Origin: Auricularia sp. M13
Taxonomy: Eukaryota; Basidiomycota; Agaricomycetes; Auriculariales; Auriculariaceae
Reading direction: 5' to 3'
DNA length: 64,000 nt
NCBI GenBank assembly: GCA_037042915.1
Contig: CM073203.1
Span: forward strand, 3,038,001 to 3,102,000
Positions 53,916 to 64,000 of the stretch are shown here, in pieces. Below the pieces are notes generated by a model, which saw only the letters and a list, made by a program, of their open reading frames with translations, had not been told where the DNA came from and ran no database searches. The position numbers and the translations under genes were made by a program. How positions within the stretch are numbered: the first letter of the stretch is position 1; each line of letters begins with the position of its first letter.

Positions 53916-55461
53916 CTAGTCAATAATTCTACAGACCTCTGACAAACTGTTTCTATCGGCATCGCCTAACGCGACAGTTGGATTGAGCGTGAGCGTCAGG
54001 AGAGAATTCGCCTTACTCTTTTTGGAACGGGATCGGAGAACGCGCAGCAGAGTCGTCATGTTGAACTTGACGCTCGACTTGATCGAATCGATGTGCAATT
54101 TCTGCAAGATGCCAAAAGCCGCGAGCGAGACCTTTTGCAATTCCTCGCCGTCGTGTAGCACGACGATAGTCAACGCCTCGATGCAGAGTTCGTCCGGCAT
54201 CCCGTCCGCGAAATAGCTCCAGGCAACGGCGTCGACGGTCGCCGACGCGATGGCCTTCGTGCGGAGGTAGTAGTCCCACAGCCCCGGCGCCATGTGGATC
54301 GTGGCGTAGTCCAGAAGAATTTCGCGTCGTATTCCCACAGCGTCGACGGCGGAAATCTCGTACACGCTCTCGCGGAGTGTGAGCGTGAGACGAACGGGAT
54401 CCGTCAGCACATCACACGGGCTAGCGAGCGAGAAGTACCAAGTCGACCCTGGGCGGCGCGCGCGACCGACGTAGTCCAACGTAAGATGTCGAAAGCGCGC
54501 TTCGTTGAAGTGTTGGACGATAAACTTCTCCTGGGAGACGGAGATGTCGCTGAGGCATAGTTCCGGCACGGAGGCCAGCGCGTCGAGGAACGGTATCAGA
54601 TGCATCGCGAGTATGTTTTGGACGCTGAGTTGCGTCATGACGATGGTCATGCGGGATAGCTTGTTGCAGCAAGATACGGCCAAGGGGGTAAAGTCCATGC
54701 GAGCCGGTGTCATCGTGAGCTCGCGGACACTCGGAAGAGAGAGATGCCGCCAGTCAACGAAGCCCTCTTGCGCCCCTGCGCCGAGATGGATTTGCCGGAG
54801 AAGAGGAAGAGACGTCCCTTCCGGAAGACTGACAGGAAGATCCGCGTACTCGACCTCGCAGTCGTCGAAACCGGCCGTAAGTGTGCGCAACGACGGTAAG
54901 TGGCCACGGAAGCCCAAAAGGAAGCCAAAGCTATAACCATTCCCGGTTGAAAAATGAATGCGAGCAATCCTGCTACGATGAGGACCGAGCGCGTTGTATA
55001 GGTCCCTGTCATGGCACTCAGGGCATCCGTTGCCGTCAATAGTCACGTCGAGAGGAAGCTCCCGGCTGCGCAGGAAGAGCTCATCCGCAAACACAAGGTT
55101 GTTGGAGTTGCGCCGAGGGTTGTAAATATCATGCGAGTATCTGTTCGCCACCGAAGAATGTTGAATGCGATGGCAAGCGGCTTCGTGCATGGTTGACACC
55201 AGGGCGAGGCGCGTCCAAAACCTCGGGGTGGATAGCGCCATGCTGCGCCATTTCCGACAGACTTGCGATATACTTACGCGCTCCAAAGGCGGGACTCTGT
55301 CCCATATTTCTAGCAGTATCTCGTTGGGCAATTGCAATCTCGCCGCATTTTTCACGGTATTACCGTTGCCATGACGTGCGCCCGTTTTCGCTCTACAACG
55401 AATTAGCAACACTATTAAGGCTACGATGAAGAAGGATAGTCGCCCACCGCTTGCGCGACAT
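53916..55461 (-). CDS. F-box protein (496 aa), paralogue in tandem cluster
   Basis: Two exons: 55461-55448 (ATG TCG CGC AAG CG) and 55392-53916, joined by a 55-base intron (GTGGGC...TTGTAG, branch-like GCTAATT). The joined start is MSRKRAKTGARHGNGNTVKN. The F-box is LQLPNEILLEIWDRVPPLER then ISQVCRKWRSMALSTPRFW. Downstream landmarks shared with its neighbours are RSRELPLDVTIDGN, LRTLTAGFDDCEVEYADLPV, LSLPSVRELTMTP and IASATVDAVAWSYFADGMPD, ending SLSEVCRIID. It appears intact and is predicted to be an SCF adaptor with unknown target. The tiny first exon is the same design as in the genes at 48222 and 50176, which supports common descent. Confidence 0.78.
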
Positions 55462-55970
55462 AGCAGATTTTAAACGCGAGGACAAGGTTGTGAAGCGCAC
55501 GGTGTTAGCCGAACGAAAGTCACTTGGTACCAGGTACCTTCACCGCGCCAAAATAGACATCGTGACACGAAAAATGTGAGCGAAAATCAGTAGTTTCATG
55601 TGCTTTGGTGAAATAGTACCGTCCTAATAAACGTACGAGGTCAGAAGCATTCAACTCCGACCCAACCATGGGCCAGAGGTTTAAAGGTTTGGCAGATTGA
55701 GCTTTCTCCATCGGTTCCGCCACGGAGTAAAAATTCACGTTCTATCGCCTCGCTTACTTTCAATGCAATCTTGAACAACCTCCAAGACGGTCTGTTATGG
55801 CAAATCTGTAACATGTTGGGACATTAGGTTGTAAAGTCGACCTGTCACGCATCGAGAGCCACACTTCCCTTGCGAAAGTACTCGACACATTTCAGCGAGC
55901 TCATGTGTAGTCATACTCGTGGGCTCAGTTTCACTGTGGTGGGCGTATATTTGGCGCGAATACGGAAGAT

Positions 55971-57572
55971 CTAGTCGCTGGGGTCGGCGCTCTGCTGCGC
56001 TTCGACAAAGATTTTAGCCTGCTGTTGATCGTCCGTGTCCACATCTAGAACAACGATGCGCTCGGCGAGCGGGAAGAAGGGTGCCACGTCCTGCCGCGAT
56101 AGATCCCAGAACGACCCGGGGTAAGCTGCCTGCACGCGGATGCTCGCGAGCGGCCGCCTGCTGTTGCACAATATTGTGCTCAGCAGGACGGGCGTCTCGG
56201 CTGAGCGCAGCCAGCTCGCAAAGTGCGTATCGTCCGCGACGCCCGATCGCAGCTCGAGGGACTCCAGCGCGGGCAAGTGGATTCCGCGGCCGGCGCTAGG
56301 AGCCTGGGTGTAGTCAATTGCGCGTTGCGCAGCTGAGACCTCGAGAGCTCCTGGAATCGACAGCGTGAGAGAATGCAGGGATGGTAGTTGGCGATCCCAT
56401 GATTGGAGTTGGTGAAGATCCAGGAAGTCTGGAAGCGAAAGCGTGAGCGCGGAGAAGGATCGTAGCTGCGGCACGCAATGGGCCGCCTCGTCCATCAATT
56501 GTATGGGATTCCGGCATTGAATTGACCATTTCATGGAGCGCGTGCTGTCACGCAGATAAATCCGGAAGAGAATAATCTCCAAGGCGCGCAAGTCCGAGGA
56601 CTGTTGGACGAACACCTCGACTACGTCCGAAAAAGTTGCTGCAGCGTCGATGGAGAGCTCTAGTATCCTACGTTCCCTGCAAACCTGCAACAGTGGAGCA
56701 TAGTCAATCACGGGTTCACTAATGTCGTCGAACGTGAGGACCGTGGTGCGCGGAGAGAGGAACTGCCAGTTCAACATTTGAAATGAGGCTTGAGTGACGC
56801 CACAGAGCGTGATATGGGTCAGATTTGGGAAGGCGGCGAGGAGTGAGCCATCTACATCGTCCGGGACGCGAGCTCTGAAGGTCCGCAGAGATGGCATTGG
56901 CTGAAGGTCCGCCGGTAACCTGATGTTGTCCACTTCCAGAAACTCCAGGCGCGGCGCGTGCCTCGCGCCCCATTCCGCGGGTAGTTCAGGCGTGGCGCGC
57001 CACAGTATAGGATATGTGTATGTGAGATGGGTCAGAATAGGCGCGTCCAGCTGTGATAGTCGCGTGAGTCCATAGTCGATTCGGAGTGTAGCCATGCGAT
57101 CCATGTTTCGACATAGAACGTCAAAGAGCTCGTCCGGCAAAGCATTAGGCCACGTGAAGGACGAGAAATGGAAAGGCAAGGGGTGCGAGCGCGCCAGCAT
57201 GGTGGTGATCCCTTCCACGACCGAGGAGGGGTTATCACGAGGAACATAGCTGGCCGTGTAGGAGTTCCAGAGGCGACAATCGGAAAGCGCAGTCTGGCGC
57301 CAGCGGCGCGAGACGTGGGAGACAGTCATTCGGTCCCTTGGGTCCAAGAGCCTGAGGCATTCCAGAGTCAACTCCGTTGGCAGGGACATCAACGCATCGC
57401 CATTCGCCGAGTTCCATTCTTCAGAAACTTCTCTGACTGCCGATTTAAAGAGGGAGCTCAGCGCCGATATGACCTCCGTGATGCAGATAAAGCGTGAGCA
57501 CGGAGATTTTCTGCGGAGTGTCAGATGGGAAAGGCGATGCGATATCGAGGCTTTACGTTGGCAATACCGCAA
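55971..57572 (-). CDS. F-box protein of a second subfamily (up to about 533 aa)
   Basis: The open frame is from 57572 (a TTG, so the true start or a first exon is unresolved) to 55971. After an N-terminal helix (LSSLFKSAVREVSEEWNS), the F-box is LMSLPTELTLECLRLLDPRD then TVSHVSRRWRQTALSDCRLW. It continues with TTMLARSHPLPFHFSSF, DELFDVLCRNMDRMATLRID, LEFLEVDNIRLPADLQPMPS, FPNLTHITLCGV and repeated leucine-rich-like strands (LPALESLELRSG), with an acidic end. This differs from the 48222/53916 subfamily but matches the degenerate gene facing it at 57834. It is probably an SCF substrate adaptor. Confidence 0.7.
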   Translation of the reverse strand: MRYCQRKASISHRLSHLTLRRKSPCSRFICITEVISALSSLFKSAVREVSEEWNSANGDALMSLPTELTLECLRLLDPRDRMTVSHVSRRWRQTALSDCRLWNSYTASYVPRDNPSSVVEGITTMLARSHPLPFHFSSFTWPNALPDELFDVLCRNMDRMATLRIDYGLTRLSQLDAPILTHLTYTYPILWRATPELPAEWGARHAPRLEFLEVDNIRLPADLQPMPSLRTFRARVPDDVDGSLLAAFPNLTHITLCGVTQASFQMLNWQFLSPRTTVLTFDDISEPVIDYAPLLQVCRERRILELSIDAAATFSDVVEVFVQQSSDLRALEIILFRIYLRDSTRSMKWSIQCRNPIQLMDEAAHCVPQLRSFSALTLSLPDFLDLHQLQSWDRQLPSLHSLTLSIPGALEVSAAQRAIDYTQAPSAGRGIHLPALESLELRSGVADDTHFASWLRSAETPVLLSTILCNSRRPLASIRVQAAYPGSFWDLSRQDVAPFFPLAERIVVLDVDTDDQQQAKIFVEAQQSADPSD

Positions 57573-57833
57573 TTTCTTCCCTAAGTGTATCCCTTATAGC
57601 CGTCAAAATGCAGTCTTTAACAGTCTGACGGCGTTCAGATGAAAGGGAGACCATGCCGACGAGCTGATACGGGTCCAAGAGGCAGTAAATAAATGCAAAC
57701 AAAGCCCGATGATCTCGCTCTCACCGTACCATCGCAGCAAGATATATGAATGCATCAAGGATCAACTCCTCAGCGCATTTAACGATGCTCTTGACGGCGC
57801 TCCTAGGTAGCGCTGCTTTTTAAGTTCTGGATT
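57573..57833. promoter_or_regulatory. Divergent intergenic region between head-to-head F-box paralogues
   Basis: About 260 bases separate the two oppositely oriented F-box genes, so this is the likely shared promoter region. No TATA box or clear site is seen. Confidence 0.35.
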
Positions 57834-59359
57834 TTGTCTAATAGTGCGCAGCAAAGCGGCGGAAAATTTGCAGATCTCGTTATCGCTGTCGCAGCTGCCG
57901 TGCAGTCTGCCGTCAGTGAAGCCAGCGCAGACTTCAAAGAAAAGTGGAATGACTCGCATCTCGATCCGTTGCTGCGCCTACCCGTCGAAGTCATTGGTGA
58001 CTGTCTCACGCCGCTGCGCAGGCTCCGCGATCGCATTGCCGTCTCACACGTATCTCGCGTCGCCGTCGCTAAACGGAGCTTGGGGACCAATGCAACTATT
58101 ACCAGCAAAACTAGTCATAAGACGGCCAAGCTTTCGCTCATGCTCTCGCGCTCCCACCCTCCGCCTTTTCATCTCTCGTGGGCTGCGGAGAATGCTTCTG
58201 GAAGTGCCTATCCCGCCATCGAGCCTCCTCGCCCACAATATGGACCGTATCCAGTCCATCACCGTTCATCATCTTCTCTGTGCGGCTCTGATGAGGGATA
58301 TCTTCGCCCGGCCTACCCCGTTACTGCTAAAGATTGCGTTTAAACGATGCGCAGGATGTGTGCACCATTCCTGCACAGTGGATTCATCAGTGTGCTCCCA
58401 GTCTCAACACCCTGGAGCTGAAAGCATTTGCAATCTCTGCCGACTTCGAGCCGCTTCCGTCTCTGCGCCACTTCTCAGGATATGTCCCTCCCACCCTCAA
58501 AGGTCTGGGCCCGAACGGCGCTGGGCTGCAGGATCTGTTCCATATATTTCCTGGCCTCGTCTCCTGTGACCTCACCGACGCCAGCGCGGCTCTTCTTGGC
58601 GATGTTCCTCAAACGGTCGTCTATGTCATGCTCAGAGGCGTGATTCACGGCGATGCCACGGTGGACATCGGGTCCTTCGTCCTGAAACGTATGAGCAACT
58701 CGGTTCGAGAATTCACGGCGAAATTCGCACGCAACATCACGACATCAATCGAAGCCTTTGCTATGAATGTGTCCGGGACATGGTCTATGAAGATCTCAGA
58801 CTCTGACCGTGACATCAAGCTTCAAGGCGACATCAGATACGACCTGTACTCTGGTTTTCCGAATCAATGGTTTCGCCAGCGGCACTCAACCCTCGAATTA
58901 TCGGCGCCTATTCTTGTACACTTGATCAACCAAGTTGTGGTTGTCGGGGACAGCGAGCTTCCTTCCTTACGCTCAATGACCACCGCGACCTATTCCAGGT
59001 TCGACTTCAATGACGAAGCATTCTGCCGAACACGAAAAGTGACCGGCCCGCCCGTCCACGCGGCGCGACTCGAGACGTTGATCTTCAATGATGCGGACAC
59101 AGATATACTCAGAAATTCCGATTTCGCCAGTGTCACCATCCAGGCTATACTTCCTCGGCTCATCTCTGCGGACCGTCTACAGCAGGCCACGCTCTGCGTT
59201 GAGGGTCACTTTGGTCGATGCTTTCTTGACGCTGACCTCGGCGACCTGGGGCGTTTAGCGAATCGCGTGCGTATCAAACACGGGTGGAATCTGGAGATCG
59301 TGGCTTCCTTTATCGACGGAGAACGTTGCACTGAGCCCGAATCCGGTACGCACGCCTAA
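57834..59359 (+). pseudogene. Degenerate F-box paralogue, head-to-head with 55971-57572
   Basis: The N-terminal frame has FADLVIAVAAAVQSAVSEAS and LLRLPVEVIGDCLTPLRRLR then IAVSHVSR (F-box). It continues MLSRSHPPPFHLSWA, matching MLARSHPLPFHFSSF of the gene across the promoter. The reading then moves through two other frames (LAHNMDRIQSITVHHLLCAA, then SLNTLELKAFAISADFEPLP) before a long open C-terminal part (58334-59359) ending GERCTEPESGTHA. The W-R-x-x-A core after the F-box is lost. At least two frame changes without good splice sites indicate decay, although short introns could explain one of them. Confidence 0.65.
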
Positions 59360-60410
59360 TAGTTGGGATCACAGTACTGGTGCGTCCCTTCGCCTGTCTT
59401 TAACACATCACATCCCGCTCATAGAACGGCTAATGCAGGATTCAAGTGCTTCAATTCTGTCATGCACCACGTATTAGACCACGTAATTATGTAGGTATTA
59501 TCCTGCTGGGATGACAGCCATCACAGTTGCGGCATTTCGTTAAGCAGGCCGATTCTGACGAGGTTTCGAAGCACGGTCGGTGTGCCGCGTCGAAGCCGCA
59601 AACAGTATCTGCGCTACGTGCCGTCTCCGTTCCTTACTTCGACTCGCGGACCGCTCTGCTTGATCATTGGGTATTGCGTATCTACCGCAGACGTGGGCCG
59701 CAAGAAGGCGGGGTGGTCGGAGATTATGCATGACTCCGGAGGCACTTCAAGTGCTGCCATCCAGGGAGACGCTTGGCTTCGCTGACGACGCCGTTCTCGC
59801 TCCGCGTCCGGCAAAGGGACTCACGACTCATAGTTGAGCTTCTGGTAACAGGAACTACACTTCTGAAACGTTCTATGTGGTCCTTGGCTTCTATCGTTCA
59901 GGATGTGGTCATCGGAGAACGCATTAAGAACGCTCAGAAGACGCGCTGTCCTGGGAACCAATGCTGGCTCATCTGACGTTCCATTTGCAGCTCTGAACTC
60001 AATGCCTGTCTGCAAGTCGTGATCTCCGTGGTCAGCGAAGACCCGGGCTGTCGAAGAGCGCTCGCGGAACCGCAGGCTGCGGCGGGCGCTCCGCGCGTGC
60101 TTGCATCTGCTCACTTCCCAACAAGGCTACATCCACGGTTATCAGCCGCATTGACAGGCCGGGTCGTCGCACGCGCACCCTACACAGCACGCTTCGCTAT
60201 CCACCGACTCCGCATACTAGAACCGGAGATGCAGGCTTGTTCAATATCGCACTGCTCCCAGCGGCTTCGTGCAGCTTCTACCTATTCTATAGGTACCCAT
60301 GGCATCCGGTATATGCACACCGCTCAGTGCAGATGCTCTGTCAGATGACGCGATTGCCCGCGGTCATCTTGCACGCATCAGTCTCAGGCTCGGCCCAGGC
60401 ACAGGCCCAA
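59360..60410. other. No gene recognised
   Basis: Only fragments with unconvincing composition on both strands; no repeat, RNA gene or domain was seen. Confidence 0.35.
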
Positions 60411-60416
60411 GGGGGA

Positions 60417-60422
60417 TATAAA
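60417..60422 (+). promoter_or_regulatory. TATA box before a 65-codon gene
   Basis: GGGGGATATAAAGACC lies 55 bases before ATG 60477, followed by pyrimidine-rich CCCCAGATCTCTCTCTCCTT, a typical fungal core promoter and transcription-start region. Confidence 0.55.
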
Positions 60423-60476
60423 GACCTGCGCATCTGCTTCCCCGGCTATCCCCAGATCTCTCTCTCCTTGATAAGC

Positions 60477-60674
60477 ATGGGTGCCTCGCAGTCCGTCCTC
60501 AACGCTCAGAACAACGGCGCCGCGCTCGCTGCGGTGCCCGTTAGCTACGCCCAAGCCACGACTCCCGTGAACGTCGAGCAGGGCGCGGAGATCTCTGTCC
60601 TCAGCCCGCCTGAGATTGTGGGCACAAAGGGTGCGCCGTTGCTGCCAAGCTCTTCCCGCTCCTTCTGCCGCTGA
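60477..60674 (+). CDS. Small protein with N-myristoylation-type start (65 aa)
   Basis: MGASQSVLNAQNNGAAL fits the M-G-x-x-x-S consensus for N-terminal myristoylation, and the rest (VPVSYAQATTPVNVEQGAEI, SPPEIVGTKGAPLLP) is a short extended peptide. A TATA box and pyrimidine tract sit at the right distance upstream. It may continue through an intron, since the end SSSRSFCR is abrupt. Family not recognised; membrane attachment is inferred from the start only. Confidence 0.45.
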   Translation: MGASQSVLNAQNNGAALAAVPVSYAQATTPVNVEQGAEISVLSPPEIVGTKGAPLLPSSSRSFCR

Positions 60675-61436
60675 CGCCCGGCGTAGAACGCGATACCGTG
60701 GAAGAGAAATGAGATGGGCCTCCAGCTCGACCCAGTCACTCTGCGTTGAAAATGTACGTGACCCTCCGATTCAGCATTGTCACACGCGCTGATTGCCTAG
60801 CGTTGTAGCGATTTTCTTCGGGTCCCATGGTGTACGACAATGTATTCGTCGACGATATAACACTTTTTGTATGATCGTGCTGGTACAATAGCGCTGAATC
60901 CATTCGAAGATCTCCTCGTGAACGCAGTTTGAAGTCGCTAATCATGCAGATGCTCCCTTACCGCATGGCTCCGTTTCATTGGCGTGATCAACGGATCCTC
61001 TCATACGCTCAAACATCCTGGCAGAATCCGCACGCGCGGGCGGCAGGGACACTCCGCTCTACGGACGTATCGGGCAGGGTGTTGTCGTGGTCTGCGCGCG
61101 CGCATTACTTCTGCTGAGAGCGCCATGCTGTTAGAGCACGGGCTTGTCTGACTGTGGGAAGAGAAGCGCGGACGTGAACGGCGGCTCTTCATGAAGCTCT
61201 TGAGAGAATATGCAGATGACCTTCCGGTCAAGTGGATTCGCACGAACGCGAGGAACAGTGTAAATGGACAGTATACTTCTCCTCAGCGTTCCCTCGTGCT
61301 CGCCGGTTCCCAGCAGAGTCTCCGCCATATTCTGACAGTATACCGAATGCCGTTCACCAAGTCCAATGTACGCAGCAAAAACTGGGAATCATAGCCCCAG
61401 GGATGATACGCACGAGCTTGGAGTCGGTAAGCACTC
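60675..61436. other. No gene recognised
   Basis: Short frames only. A minus-strand stretch near 61131-61328 (SIYTVPRVRANPLDRKVICI) may be a decayed exon but has no clear family. Confidence 0.3.
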
Positions 61437-61440
61437 CGAA

Positions 61441-61566
61441 TCTACCTACCTACTTACCAACAGCTGAGGTAGGTAGGTAGGCAGGTTCTATGGGCAGTGT
61501 CCGGCCAACACCGGCGGGCGCTTCACGGCTTTGCTTCTCTTTTTTCACCTACCTACCTACCTACCT
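61441..61566. repeat. CTAC/GTAG microsatellites in inverted arrangement
   Basis: (CTAC)n at 61442-61453, (GTAG)n at about 61469-61482 and (CTAC)n again at 61548-61566. The first two can pair around a short loop (TTACCAACAGCTGA), and the GTAG run could also pair with the third. Confidence 0.8.
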
Positions 61567-61631
61567 CTGAGTAGGCAAAGCGGTCATATCGCGCAGGCGG
61601 CGCGGCTCGCGGCGTGTAGAAACAGCAAACG

Positions 61632-62550
61632 ATGTCTCGCATCCGGACGAACCGCTGCTCGGAATTTGTGACTTCCTGTCGCCTTTGGATCGTGCCTGCG
61701 TCTCCCATGCTTGCAGGAAGTGGCGCAGCCTGGCTCTATCAGCGCCAGCTCTGCATCCTCGTTGCTTTATATTTCTTGGACGCACGCCGGCTGGTTCATT
61801 TGCGCTTTGCTGCGTACACCGTCTGTCACCCGAAGGCCAGGCCCGATGTACCAATTGCGCGCGTACATTTTTCGGAGGGTAATGACGGCGGTTTTGCGCG
61901 TTTCGTGGACATGCTCGAATACTTACCAGCCTTGCACACTCTCACTGCGGGCTTCGACGAAAACGTGCACAAATTTGGCGATTATTCCGTCCTGCGCGTC
62001 GACAGCGGCTCTCTTCCCGCGTTGACTCAGATACATCACGGCGGCGCGGTCACCGATCTGTTCATGTCTAGGTTCACCCTTCCCCTTACCGGCGTACGAG
62101 AACTTACCCTGACGCTGGACAATGTTACCGAAGTCTACCACGCACTTGCCGGCTGCCGCAATTTTCATCGCCTGTCACTTTGCATGACCCACTTCCGCGC
62201 AAACCTCACCCCCGCCGAGATGAAGGTGTTCGCCGATGCCCTGGTGGCCGTGCGGAGGCTCTGCATTGTCCGCTCGTCGGGTGAGCGGTTCGTCCGCCAG
62301 CTGACGGACGACGCTCAGCTACCTGGACCGCCGCCCGCCGAGTACGGCTTTGTATCTCAAGCTCCCCGGCCTGTGCGATGCTCTCTCCGGCCCGGTGCAT
62401 CTCGCTGTGCGGATGCGTGACAGCCGGTACATGATCAAGGTGCTCGACAGCTCGCAGTGCCGGAGAATTGAGCTGGAGCGCTCGACGATTCGTGTGGCGC
62501 TAGGCCTGTGGGATGCGTTAATAGGCAGCTGGTGGTTGCATCCGTGACTG
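61632..62550 (+). pseudogene. Degenerate F-box paralogue
   Basis: F-box remnant in one frame: LLGICDFLSPLDRACVSHAC then RKWRSLALSAPAL (about 61650-61750). It continues in another frame: IARVHFSEGNDGGFARFVDM, LEYLPALHTLTAGFDENVHK, LTGVRELTLTLDNVTEVYHA and ALVAVRRLCIVRSSGERFVR. A third frame carries LCDALSGPVHLAVRMRDSRY and ALGLWDALIGSW. These blocks run in the same order as in the 53916 and 63028 genes, but the frame changes at least twice and the C-terminal ATVDA...YF segment is lost. Confidence 0.7.
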
Positions 62551-63027
62551 TCGACCAGCCGCAACCACTCAGTCTATTCCTCCAGACTTGCTTCACTACT
62601 GTAGTACTTAATGTCACTTGTGCGCAAGTAATGACGTTTTCGGGTCTATATTCTGCTAGTCTCCTTAAAGCAGGCCGCTACTTACAGCGCGTCCTTGAAC
62701 CGGCGAGCGGGCGGACGCGCTGTGTAGCATATTCTGCGTGCTCACTGTAAGCAATGAATTCATATTCTTTAGCAGCGACTTCAGATTTCTTAATCTGTAG
62801 CCTGCAATCTCCACGCAGCGTTGCGGTCCGTTCTCGCTGCTGTGTGAATCCGCAGCACCACGTCTATCCGGCCCGGACGGGGATTGATAGACGCTGAAAC
62901 CATCGGAGTTTCGATACCCCGGCTCTTTCTTCCAATTCCACTACGGACGTTCATGGTGCGATGTCGCGCAAACGGTCCGCACCTGTTCAAAGCGTGGAGT
63001 GATCACTCGGGCTCACGTTGCACGACT

Positions 63028-64000
63028 ATGCGCAGGGACGGCAGTGAAACTATTGTCATCGCCAACGAAAACGGTGTCTCTATCGCCAAGCTTCCGCACG
63101 AGCTCCTACTCGAGATCTGGCATCGACTACCACCATTGGAAAGACTTTGTGTCTCGCAGACTTGTGTTCTCTGGCGCTCTCTCGCTCTAGCTACTCCGAG
63201 ACTCTGGACACGGCTCGCGGTCGTATCTGGTTATCAGCCAAGGAAGCGCGCGCTAGTTTCCACAGAGCCAATACAAAGTACAGCATCGAATATCTTCAAG
63301 CCCTGCGACGGCTCGGATAACCTGGACCTCCTGGACGAGCTGCTTCTGCGCAGCAAGCAACTGCCTCTGGACCTGACAATCGTGTGGCGGGCAGGCTCTA
63401 AATTTCCAGTGCGGTTTGACACTATCATGAAGCCCCATAGCAGTCGTATCTCACGGATACACGTTGCGAACGGTTCAGATCGCGGCTTCCATAGGTTGGT
63501 CAGAAATCTCGGCGGGTTACCCTCCTTGCGCACGCTCACTGCGGGATTCAACGAAGACGACGTCGAATATGCAGACCTTCCCGTTCGTTTGGTCGAGGGC
63601 TGCTCTCTTCCCGCTCTCAATCAGATCCATCTCGGAGCCGGAGCTGAGGAAGGGTTCGTCAGGTGGTTAGGCCCCTCCGGGGATTCAGACTTGCTCGGCG
63701 TCACGGAACTCACTCTAACACCACGCGGCGCCCCAAGTATATCACCTCCTCTGACAGCGTGCACAAATCTCCAGCGCCTCACGCTCGTCATGGCCAAATT
63801 CTCGGATCGCTTCTTCCGCAACGAGCCTCAAGTGCGCGCCGCATCTTTGGTCGGGCTGCTCGTTCGCCTTCCGGAACTGTGCATTATCGACTTTCCCCCG
63901 TCGCGCGAGCCGTTTGTGCGGCACTTGACCAATGACGGGCGCTTCTGCGCTGTCACGCTCGATTATCAGGGACGGCGCCCGGCCAGTTTGTCGTCTGATT
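63028..64000 (+). CDS. F-box protein, truncated by the window edge (324 codons seen)
   Basis: Open from ATG 63028 to the end of the window without a stop. MRRDGSETIVIANENGVSIA leads into the F-box KLPHELLLEIWHRLPPLERL then VSQTCVLWRSLALATPRLW. Family blocks follow: LDELLLRSKQLPLDLTIVWR, SRISRIHVANGSDRGF, LPSLRTLTAGFNEDDVEYAD, LPALNQIHLGAGAEEGF, LLGVTELTLTPRG and LVRLPELCIIDFPPSREPFV, all in one frame. It is the closest intact relative of the 53916-55461 gene but on the opposite strand. An upstream mini-exon like those of its paralogues is not needed here. The C-terminal third lies beyond the window. Confidence 0.75.
   Translation, partial: MRRDGSETIVIANENGVSIAKLPHELLLEIWHRLPPLERLCVSQTCVLWRSLALATPRLWTRLAVVSGYQPRKRALVSTEPIQSTASNIFKPCDGSDNLDLLDELLLRSKQLPLDLTIVWRAGSKFPVRFDTIMKPHSSRISRIHVANGSDRGFHRLVRNLGGLPSLRTLTAGFNEDDVEYADLPVRLVEGCSLPALNQIHLGAGAEEGFVRWLGPSGDSDLLGVTELTLTPRGAPSISPPLTACTNLQRLTLVMAKFSDRFFRNEPQVRAASLVGLLVRLPELCIIDFPPSREPFVRHLTNDGRFCAVTLDYQGRRPASLSSD

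Overview
The window is nuclear DNA of a filamentous basidiomycete, most likely an agaricomycete. Genes are cut by many 45-75 base GT-AG introns, nucleotidyltransferase-fold and F-box proteins of agaricomycete type are multiplied, and KDZ and Helitron transposons are present. No rRNA, tRNA, CRISPR or bacterial-type operon was found. Almost all of it is accessory sequence: transposons nested in each other, decaying genes and a paralogous F-box cluster.

Layout. 1-9.8 kb: small intron-rich genes, an F-box/nucleotidyltransferase-like gene, a wrecked methionine synthase copy (6.6-7.9 kb) and an intact nucleotidyltransferase-fold gene (8.7-9.6 kb). 10,269-31,454: a 21.2-kb KDZ (Kyakuja-Dileera-Zisupton) DNA transposon. 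It has matching ends and an 8-bp target-site duplication (GGAACGTC), and it sits at an exon-intron boundary of a host membrane-protein gene whose halves lie at 9.8-10.2 kb and 31.46-31.85 kb. It carries a transposase gene, a TET/JBP-like 2-oxoglutarate/Fe(II) dioxygenase, at least four unrecognised proteins, and arrays of hairpins that share the loop GCGTCA/GCATCA.

The transposase gene is split by a 4.17-kb non-autonomous LTR retrotransposon (identical 761-bp LTRs, 5-bp duplication CAATG, a self-priming signature). Leaving that insertion and one duplication copy out gives one in-frame 918-codon reading frame across five exons. 32.5-42.5 kb: a Helitron (Rep plus PIF1-type helicase) on the minus strand. 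It is split by a 3.38-kb almost perfect palindrome with a TA duplication and also carries one in-frame stop.

44.6-64 kb: a multi-exon membrane-protein gene, then a cluster of seven F-box genes or remnants (48-64 kb) with two small secreted, probably GPI-anchored proteins and a 65-codon gene with a TATA box.

The most notable system is the KDZ element: transposase, a DNA-base-modifying-type dioxygenase and hairpin arrays in one mobile unit. A general link between fungal TET/JBP genes and KDZ transposons is established knowledge. The exact boundaries, the hairpin family, the unknown cargo and the nested disruption are read here from the sequence.
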